Source of the DNA: Bretschneidera sinensis
Taxonomy: Eukaryota; Streptophyta; Magnoliopsida; Brassicales; Akaniaceae
Length of the DNA: 64,000 bases
Assembly: GCA_023935145.1 (NCBI GenBank)
Contig: CM043697.1
Location: 53,632,501-53,696,500, forward strand
Direction: 5' to 3'
Part shown: in pieces, positions 56,250 to 64,000 of the stretch
How the letters are laid out: each line of letters opens with the position of its first letter
Position numbering within the stretch: the first letter of the stretch is position 1
Made by a program: the position numbers and the translations under genes
Notes under the pieces: model-generated
The model's input: the letters and a program-made list of their open reading frames with translations, nothing else
The model's database searches: none
What the model was told of the DNA's origin: nothing

Positions 56250-57360
56250 TGTTGGGTGATCTTGGTGCAACCCATTCTTTTGCATCCAGTATTCATATGA
56301 AGTCTATTGAAGTATGTATTAGTTCTTTGACGCAAAATATTTTTTGTTGAAAGTTCCCACTAGAGATAGAGTGATAATCATAAATGTTTACAAGGGTTTG
56401 GTGATTCGTATCAGTGATAGATAATTTGAAGCTGATTTATTATCTTTATGATATAATTTCATTTAATTTTGGGAATGAATTGGTTGTCTACATATTACGC
56501 TTGAGTTGATTATTACAGAAAGAAGGTAGTGTTCAAGATATGGACATGAGGAGCATTTAGCATACATAATGGATTCTAGAAAGGAAAATAGGGAGTTAGA
56601 AGAAATCTTGGTAGTGAAAGATTTTCATGATGTGTTTCGTGATGAGATGTCTAGGTTGCTTCCAAGTAAGGAGATTAAATTCTCTATTGATATGATACCA
56701 GGATTATCACACATATCTATAGCACTCTATAGAATGACGCCAGCTGAATTAAGAGAGTTGAACGTACCATTTTAAGAATTTTTAGATAAACAATTTATCA
56801 GACCTAATGTATTTGGGGAGCCCCTGTAGTGTTTGTGAAGAAGGAAGATGGAACGACAAGAGTGTGTATAGACTACAAATAGTTGAATAAGAACAAATAT
56901 CTTTTACCAATGATAAATAAATTGTTTGAGCAGTTTTAAGGAATAAAAGTATTTTCTAAGATAAACCTAAGATCAGATTATCACCAGTTGAGGATAGAGA
57001 AGGGAGACGTGCCTAAGATTGCTTTTAGGACACATTATGGTCATATGTTTTTTGTGATGTCAATTGGATTAACTAATATTCCAGAAACATTCATAGACTG
57101 GATGAATAAAGTGTTTAAACTATATCTTAACAAGTTTATGCTTGTATTTGACTTTCTGATATAATCTAAGAAGGAAGAACAACATGTGAAACATTAGACA
57201 GTGTGATGGAGATTCTGAGGAAAGAGAAATTGTATGCAAAGTTCTCTAAGTGTGGGTGTTGGTTGAATGAAATAACTTTCTTGGAACATATAATATCAGG
57301 AAATGGCATAACAGTTGGTCCACAAAAGATAGAGGCAATGTTAAGTTGAGAGAGACCAAC
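56250..57360 (+). pseudogene. chromovirus protease-reverse transcriptase remnant
   Basis: Protease traces (LGATHSFASS-like) lie at 56255-56290. 56569-56775 reads ELEEILVVKDFHDVFRDEMS, FSIDMIPGLSHIS, YRMTPAELREL, the segment before RT. RT blocks follow in shifting frames ([44 protein letters not shown]), ending with an altered FLxH block near 57290. A TGA stands in the YxDD region (57150-57165). Confidence 0.78.
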
Positions 57361-58060
57361 TAATGTGACTGAGATTAGAATCTTCTTGGGGTTAGCTGGT
57401 TATTATAGAAGATTCTTTCAAAAAAATTTTATTATTGAATTATTGTTGAATATACTAACCAGGAAAGATGTGAGATTTGTATGGTGGAGGAAATGTGAGA
57501 AAAATTTCAAATTACTAAAGGAAAAATTGACCACAACTCCAGTATTGGTGTTTCCTTCTGGTGATGAAGGATTTGTGGTGTATAGTGATACATCACATCA
57601 ATGATTGGGTTATGCATAACATAGGAAAGCTGTGACCTATACTTCTAGGAAATTGAAGATTCATGATAGAAATTTCCCTACTCATGACTTAGAGTTGGCT
57701 ATTGTAGTAAAGATTGGAGACATCATCTGTATGGAGCCACTCGTGAGATATTCATGGGTGATAAGAGTTGGACATACTTACCTACCTATAGAGAGTTAAA
57801 TTTGAGGCAAAGATGGTAGATAAAGTTAATTAGTAATGATGATTGTACAATTCACTATCATCTAGAAAATGCAAAGGTGATAGCTGATGCATTGAGTAGA
57901 AAGTCTACAAGAAGTTTAACTGCTATTGGGAGTCTTGATGTGACATTGATGATAGATTTAGAGAGATAAGAATGAAGTGGAATATCAGTAATAGAGGATC
58001 TGGTTAACGAATATGGTTGTATAGTCGTCTATATTAAAATGTTCTAGAGATGCAAGGTAG
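57361..58060 (+). pseudogene. chromovirus RT thumb/RNase H remnant
   Basis: 57365-57604 reads MTEIRIFLGLAGYYRRFFQK and KLTTTPVLVFPSGDEGFVVY, then a stop. RNase H continues with YPTHDLELA-like, TYLPTYRELNLRQRW and CTIHYHLENAKVIADALSRK blocks up to about 57905. Confidence 0.8.
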
Positions 58061-59160
58061 AGATGAAGATATAGAAAAGATTAAGCATTAAGTGCTTACT
58101 AGAAAGTATTTTGAGTTCAAAAGTTGAAATGAGGGTATTTGGTATTGGAACATGGAAATTTTGTTCCCAATAATGCGAACTTGAGAAAGGAGCTAATGAG
58201 AAATGCACATGATAATGTAGATTCGATGCACCTGAGTAACAATAAAATGTACAGAGGATTGAGACAGAATTTCTGGTGGTCAGGATTAAAAAAGAATGTA
58301 GCTGAGATTGTGAGGTTGTATGGAGCACCATTAAGCATATTGTCAAATAAAGATGGTAGATTTACATCCTGGTTGTGGAGAGGCTTTCAAAAAGCCACAG
58401 GTACAGAGTTACACTTTAATAAAAAATTTCATGCTCAGACAGAAATGATTATTAGAGTATTAGAAGATATGTTAAGGGCAAATATGATGAGTTTTTCAAT
58501 AAGGTAGGATGCTTACATGCCATTGATTGAAATTTCTTATAATAATAAGTATCAAACTAGTATTGGGATGACACTGATTGACACATTATATGGTAGGAGG
58601 TGTGGAACTCCTATATGTTGGGAAGAAGTGAGAGAGAGAAGTATATTTGGTTCATCATTTATTGAGTTAACAACTGAGATGATCAAATTGGTTAGAGAGA
58701 ACCGTAAAGCAGTACAAGGTAGACCGAATAGCTATGCTGATAATAAGAGAAGACCTCTTGAATTTCAAGTAGTTGATTGAATATATTAAAAATATCTCAA
58801 TGAAAATGTGTATTGAGATCTAAACAGGAAAGGAAAGCTGAATCCGAGATATGTGGGACCCTGTGAGGTTGTTGAGAAAGTTGGGTTAGTTATGAGTAGC
58901 CTAGATTTGCCTCTAGAATTAAAACATGTATATAATGAATTTCATGTTTCACTTTTAAGAAAGTGTTTACATAATGAATGTTATAATATTTCGAGCTAAG
59001 CTATAGAAATTCAGAAGGATTGGGTGTACATACAAGTACCAGTGAGGATTTTAGACAGAAAAGAAAAAATCTTGTATAATAAAATAATTTCATTAGTTCA
59101 AGTTCAAAGATGTCGAAAAAGTCACGTGCAAGCGTGAGACAATTATAAAGAAGTAATACT
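58061..59160 (+). pseudogene. chromovirus integrase and C-terminal (chromodomain) remnant
   Basis: 58139-58507 reads NANLRKELMRNAHDN, FWWSGLKKNVAEIV, then jumps to LSNKDGRFTSWLWRGFQKAT: the zinc-binding half is joined to the DD core with a deletion of the intervening D region. 58517-58780 holds EISYNNKYQTSIGMT and YGRRCGTPICWEEV. 58790-58990 has RYVGPCEVVEKVG and HNEFHVSLLRK in broken frames. 59010-59100 has RILDRKEK-like residues of the chromodomain-side tail. Confidence 0.78.
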
Positions 59161-59186
59161 TCGCATTTGTTTCTGGAGTAAAGTAA

Positions 59187-59210
59187 GAAAATTTCGGAGA
59201 TAAAATTTTT
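59187..59210 (+). promoter_or_regulatory. polypurine tract region before the 3' LTR
   Basis: GAAAATTTCGGAGATAAAAT corresponds to AAATTTCGGGGACAAAATTT at 8950-8970, the conserved purine-rich stretch before chromovirus 3' LTRs. Confidence 0.6.
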
Positions 59211-59226
59211 GTAAAGTGAGTAGAAT

Positions 59227-61180
59227 TGTAATACCCGTATTTGAAAAGTAAGGGTAAATATGACATAAAGTTAAATATAATATATATACTTAAATGTGAA
59301 AAGGTCAAATTTTTTATAATACAATTTGTAGAATAAAAAAATGAACGTCCAGTCCAGAAAGTCCCAAAAGGCATAAGAAGAAAGTTAAGTAAAAAAAAAA
59401 GTTTAAAAAAAAGGGAAAAATGTGGCAGCAGCAATTGCCAAGTTAATTTGGTGGATTATATTGCTTCCACCTTAGCCAATTCGTGGCAGCCTAAGGGAGG
59501 AAGAAATGTGCATGTAGGACACATGCACATTTCGTGGATGCTGAGATTTGCAATTGATTTTGGGATTGCCGAAGATTTTTTACAAAATCTTACTATACAC
59601 TTATATTTCACTTACCAAATTTCGTTAGTTTCCTTCAAATCACTCGTTTTCTTTAAAACTTGGGAACCGAAAAAAATGTTAAAAGAGCAAAATTTTAAAG
59701 AAGTTTACTACGAAATTCCATAAAGAATCATGGGAAGCTATCAGAAAAATAGAAGGTAATAATGTAATGTTTATTTTGAAATTTTTAGCATTCATGGAAT
59801 TTCCCAAAATTCAAAGTGAGAATTTTTAAAGGGTCTGGTTTATGAAGAATTGAAGAAATAATTAGAAATTTAATACAATTGTTATGTCAGATGTTAATGA
59901 TCAGCAACCAGAGAAAATTTCTGAGAGGAACGGGAAAGGCAAGGAGGTAATCCACGAGTAGCTTTAAGTCCTATGTGATGAGTTAGATTTACTTTAAGTA
60001 ATCTGAATAAAAAAATAAAATTATCTAGTGATAATATTAAATAAATTATTAGCTTATGCTTTGGTGATAAATAAAAAAAAAAATTGATTAATAGGTATGA
60101 TATGAATTTTGGTCATGTAAAAAATTATTAGGGGAAAAATAATATTTTTTTTGAATAATAAGTTGATTTAATAATAAAAGCGATAAGTGAAATTCTTGAT
60201 GAGTTATGGTTGATGTTTTGGTATGAATTATGAGGAGATGAAAATTAATGGATCTTGACAAGCTAAGATGGATGATTTGATGTGATTTATGATGAGAATG
60301 ATTTAATGAAAGTTTTTATAATAATTTCAAGAAAGACAATATAGCTAAATTTAAATATTTGAATTCATGTTTGTTTGTTTGTTTGTTTTATTTTTTATGT
60401 TATTGTTCAGACGCATATTTCATATCATTGTTCATATGCATATACATTAAATAAAAGAAAAGAACCGGGAAGGCAGCCGGTCTAATAAAAATAAAAAAAA
60501 CCGAGAAAGCAGTCGGTCTAATAAAAATGAAAGATCCGAGAAAGCAGCTGGTTTAATGAGAATAAAAGAACCAAAAAGGCAGCTTGTCTAAATGAGAATA
60601 AAAAACAGGGAAGACAGCCGGTCTAAATAAAAATGATAGAACCGAGAAGGTAGTTGTGGGAAGATGTTCCCTAATAATAATTCATGCATCGCATCTGTTT
60701 TAATTATTGCTTGTGTTATTGAAGTGCTGATGTGTGGTGTGTTATTGTGAATTTATTTATAGATGGATGAGTCTCACAGAGAGACAGTTATGGTGATAAG
60801 AACCATCTAAATGGTTGACTTTATGATATAAATCTCATTACGAGGTAATTATGAGATAATTGGTGGTCTTAAGGTGAACCAATAAATAAGAAGAAGAAAT
60901 TGATAGAGAATGGATCTTATGACATGTATAGTGATGGTAAAAAGTTATTATCAAGTGATGTGAAATATAATTGATTTAAAATTGAAAGACTATTTATACA
61001 AATGGATACTTCTAGTAAATTTAATTCACTGCACTTGTGAAGCTTATATCTCATTGTACAATGATTTCAGCTAGCAAACAGGACAAATAGTCTGGTGGGT
61101 TGAGAGTCAGACGAAATCATTCTCTGTAAGCCACATACGTGTCAACATCCTCAGACAATTGAGAAAAAGAAATAAACAAA
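59227..61180 (+). repeat. 3' LTR of the chromovirus, truncated
   Basis: It starts TGTAATACCCG and runs collinear with 8988-10790 until GAGAAAAAGAAATAAACAAA (about 61180), after which the sequence is unrelated. About 210 bp of the LTR end (...GGGTCATTACA) are missing. It has six diverged minisatellite units at 60461-60658. Confidence 0.85.
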
Positions 61181-62377
61181 ACTATATATTACATGTTATC
61201 TTGTTTAGTAATAATTACAAACATTTTAATTAACCGCTTACAAGTTAACAACAATATAAAAATATAAATTATACTCCATATAATTTATATATTAATATAT
61301 ATTAATATTTATAAAATTATAATTATCATGCTATAAAGAGTTAGTAAAAATATTAAATTTTAATAATAATTATTTATTTATTTATTTAAAATTAAAATTA
61401 TTTTTATTATTCTAATTATTATTTTATTAAAATTTTGAAGCACCCCAATACATTTAAAAGACTTGTGCCCAACACCTTAGAGCTTACGCCCCAACGCATT
61501 CGCCGTTGAAAACACGGAATAACATTCTTTCAAGTACACATCATGTCGATTACACTTTTTTAAAAGATCTTCTCAAATACTAAAACAATTAAATTACCAT
61601 AAGAATTGTCTTAATAATCAAAATACATTATTAAATATATAATAATTACTCTTTAATACATATTTATAATATAACAACAAATAAAATTTTTAGTAATATA
61701 ATTAAAATTTTAATAATAATGTTCATAAAAAACCATACATTTTACTAAAATATGTAACGATTACCTTTTATAGTCCTAAATAAAAATTGTCATTTAAATT
61801 CTGAAATTAAAAATATGAACACGGGCATGTGTCAATTCCTAATAAAACAAACTCATCAATTAATGTTCAATGAAGTTTCAGACGACTTTTCTCACGTTTA
61901 AAGAGCATCCCAATATTCAAGAGTCGTATTGCTTATATCTAATTCCCTAGAGAAAGTGTGGTGTTACTAATTCGACGATCTAACCTTAGATGCCCCACTA
62001 AGCTAAAAGACCAATACTCTTCGGTAAAAACGTTGTAATAGTTTGTAACAGCCAATAAACACCATAGATTCAAGCTGACCATCGCAAAAGTGTGTGCGCA
62101 TGTGTTTGAGACAGTTGAAGCTCGAGATTCTCCAATAAATTTTCATATTCAGGTATACAAGCTCTCTAATTGATTCAGCATTTTTAAAAAAGGTTAAAAA
62201 GGTCTTTAATTGGTTGACTTTACATTGCACATCCTCAAAGGCACAGAATAAATCCAGCACCAGAAATTCTCACGCCTATTTTCATGTAAACATATTTACA
62301 AGAATAATTTTTTTGTGCAAAAACCCAAGGTTATTTACAGAAATAATTGTTAAACACTACAACCTGCAGTTGGATCA
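61181..62377. other. AT-rich intergenic DNA and 3' flank of SMC1
   Basis: 61440-61510 holds a GGCGAATGCGTTGGGGCGTAAG-like block (minus strand) similar in type to 52585-52710. The rest is AT-rich. The 3' UTR of SMC1 lies left of 62378. A minus-strand frame at 62260-62003 is in that flank and shows no domain. Confidence 0.5.
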
Positions 62378-63714
62378 TCACCACTCTCGGTATTGGGTCA
62401 GGTCAAACGTCAGAGTTCTCGAGCAGCTGCAAGAAGTAAGCATGATATTGGCATCATTAGCTGGACTATAACACAACAAAAATTTCGAAGGTCAAAAAAA
62501 CCTTGTATATGATGATGTCGAAATACTCACCTTCTTTCCGAGTCCCTGTAAACCCCGACCAAAGCTGCCTTGTCATAAAAGCTATCCTTCAGCGATATTA
62601 CAATACTTTGAAAACCACTGCCACCATCAGCATCCTGATTACCCCTGGCTCCATTGCATGATTTGCCACGGATGAATCCAGCTACTTTAGCAACATTTAA
62701 ATAATCCAATGCCGCATCAACTTCATCCAATATAAAAAAGGGCGAAGGCCTATAGCTAAACCACTCATACATAAAGGAACCATCAGATCATGGAACAACA
62801 GGCTAAAGGAGCTACCCTCCCTTATTCATCGAAAACTAGCATGCTTATCTTGAAAAGTAGATCACATAACAAAATGGATAATACTCAGATAAGCAACTTA
62901 AACTAATCAACTTACAAAGCTAAGTACAAAAAAAAAAAAAATTAAAGAAAGAAGCTGATGACCCTGATAATAGAGGCAACATGTCTGATTTAGTGAATAC
63001 ATTAAAAAAATTACAAAATTGTATCCAAACTACTAAGAAATGGCTAATGGGTTTCGCAAATTTGATTGAAATTTCCCACTTGGGAAAAAATCCTGGGACC
63101 TATCATTCAAATCATTGTTATGGTACTGGATGTAGCCTTTCCTCGGGCAAGATGCCTAATATTTACAGCACTTTGGACCCACCCCTCACAAATAAATGTA
63201 AATTGGCATGAAAACAATAAAATCTTAAATCTCCTTTTCTAGAAAGATCTTGGTGTATTCGTAACACACAACTTTGATTCATTGAGTATAATAAAATCAC
63301 AAAATCTCCAAATCTAGAAAGATCTAAATTAGCATGTTCACCACACACGCGCATATGCACAAAACCATAATTTATATCATGATCTCCATTTCTAGAAAGA
63401 TCTACAATAGTGTATTCACGACACACGCACAACCCTTCAATTCATCTATTCCTTATGGGTACCTGTGGATGGAGAAGAGTAGTGCAAGCGCTGCAACAGT
63501 CTTCTCCCCGCCAGATAGCTGCTCCATATCGCGAAAGCGCTTAGTTGGTGGCATAGCAGTGTACTTGATGCCATGTAAAAATGGATCGTCCTCATTTTCC
63601 AAGTTCAAATATGATGTCCCACCCAATGGATGTGTACTGCTCTTTGTTAGTTGTTTGTAGATCTTGTCAATATTATTAGAAATGTGGTTGAAAGCTTCCA
63701 TAAATAACTCATAC
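62378..63714 (-). CDS. SMC1: SMC1 cohesin subunit, C-terminal three exons (partial)
   Basis: Exons 63714-63463, 62755-62531 and 62426-62378 join in phase (each intron splits an AG|G or AG|C codon) to a TGA at 62380-62378. The first reads [60 protein letters not shown] (ABC signature LSGGE). The second reads [14 protein letters not shown] (Walker B), then [36 protein letters not shown]. The last reads [19 protein letters not shown]1 pairs with SMC3 in the cohesin ring that holds sister chromatids together. Differences from the usual plant sequence are Y for the D-loop N (ALDNLN) and loss of one residue in KAEALVG. The frame is intact. Earlier exons lie beyond 64000. Confidence 0.93.
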
Positions 63715-64000
63715 CTGCACACCAAATTAAACTCAGGAGTCATATTGTTTAAACAACATAACCACACAATCCTGGTTACTTTTCTCAATCCACCCTTAAC
63801 CTCCCCCAAAAAGCAATGAACAACTAACAAATGGATTTGCAGGCACAAAAAAATAAATAAATAATATTGGCAAATTCAACTGCTTCAGCCGTGTTAATGG
63901 AAACAAATTTGAGCATAATTTCCCATGTCTTTGAGTAAATATAATCCATAAATCTACATCCAAACAAAAAGTCAGCAGCATTTAAATGTAACTCATAAAT
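63715..64000 (-). other. SMC1 intron (runs off the window)
   Basis: A GTGTGCAG acceptor ends at 63715 on the minus strand. No SMC1 coding similarity was found to the window edge; open frames here have no meaning. Confidence 0.6.

Larger units (their letters stand above)
52759..61180 (+). mobile_element. chromovirus (Tekay/Del-like Ty3/gypsy), decayed
   Basis: 5' LTR from 52759 (TGTAATACCCG), gag-pol remnants 54994-59160 in normal order, PPT near 59187-59210 and 3' LTR from 59227 (TGTAATACCCG). Both LTRs share the TGGCAGCCTAAGGGAGGAAG block, the GCAGCCGGTCTAA minisatellite and long collinear stretches. The 5' LTR/PBS junction is inverted (54541-54993) and the 3' LTR lacks its last 200 or so bases. 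ACTTG precedes the 5' LTR, but with the right end lost no duplication can be shown. The copy at 7553-10993 belongs to the same family. Confidence 0.88.

Noticed and set aside
59448..59723. 91-codon frame in the chromovirus 3' LTR (also 52987-53280 in the 5' LTR)
   Set aside because: It appears in both LTRs because they are copies of each other; no domain is recognisable and it overlaps the LTR's non-coding region.
62003..62260. 85-codon minus-strand frame downstream of SMC1
   Set aside because: It lies after the SMC1 stop, in the 3' flank, and shows no domain or splice link to SMC1.

Overview
The window is nuclear DNA of a flowering plant, most likely a eudicot. It is AT-rich, has GT-AG introns and (TA)n microsatellites, and is full of LTR retrotransposons of plant-specific lineages (Athila-like, Tat-like, Tekay/Del-like chromovirus) plus a CACTA transposon. 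Only two genes look functional: a complete four-exon patellin (Sec14-GOLD) gene at 48561-50575 (-) and the 3' end of an SMC1 cohesin gene at 62378-63714 (-), which runs off the right edge.

Region 1-21.6 kb is a nest of retrotransposons. A minus-strand Ty3/gypsy element (gag start at the left edge, initiator-Met-type primer site at 738-750, LTR at 753-1218 and 7207-7552) carries an Athila-like element A (1219-7206) inside its LTR. It is itself inserted in a decayed chromovirus (7553-10993), which abuts a decayed minus-strand Tat-like element (10994-13984 and 20637 to about 21577). The Tat-like element is split by a second Athila-like unit B (13985-20636). Elements A and B share the same two internal deletions (protease; most of RT, all of RNase H and integrase), so they look like copies of one non-autonomous family mobilised after the deletions arose.

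Region 21.6-40.2 kb is mostly AT-rich intergenic DNA. It holds gene fragments: V-ATPase subunit C at 22160-22490, CYP707A-type P450 at 23920-24066, and a U2 snRNA 5'-end fragment at 29395-29428. It also holds small TIR elements, a Harbinger-like element at 31660-33431, and a conserved plant gene at 34525-35304 (-) broken by a 61-bp duplication and a stop.

Region 40.2-46.8 kb is a CACTA element bounded by a 3-bp ATT duplication, with remnants of both TNPA-like and TNP2-like genes and an unusual array of palindromic GTCGAC motifs. Region 46.8-52.7 kb holds the patellin gene. Region 52.76-61.18 kb is a decayed chromovirus whose 5' LTR/primer-site junction has been inverted in place. Region 61.2-64 kb ends with SMC1. 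Reconstructed exon phases agree for patellin and SMC1, whereas the transposon reading frames are broken except for one 401-codon ORF in element A.
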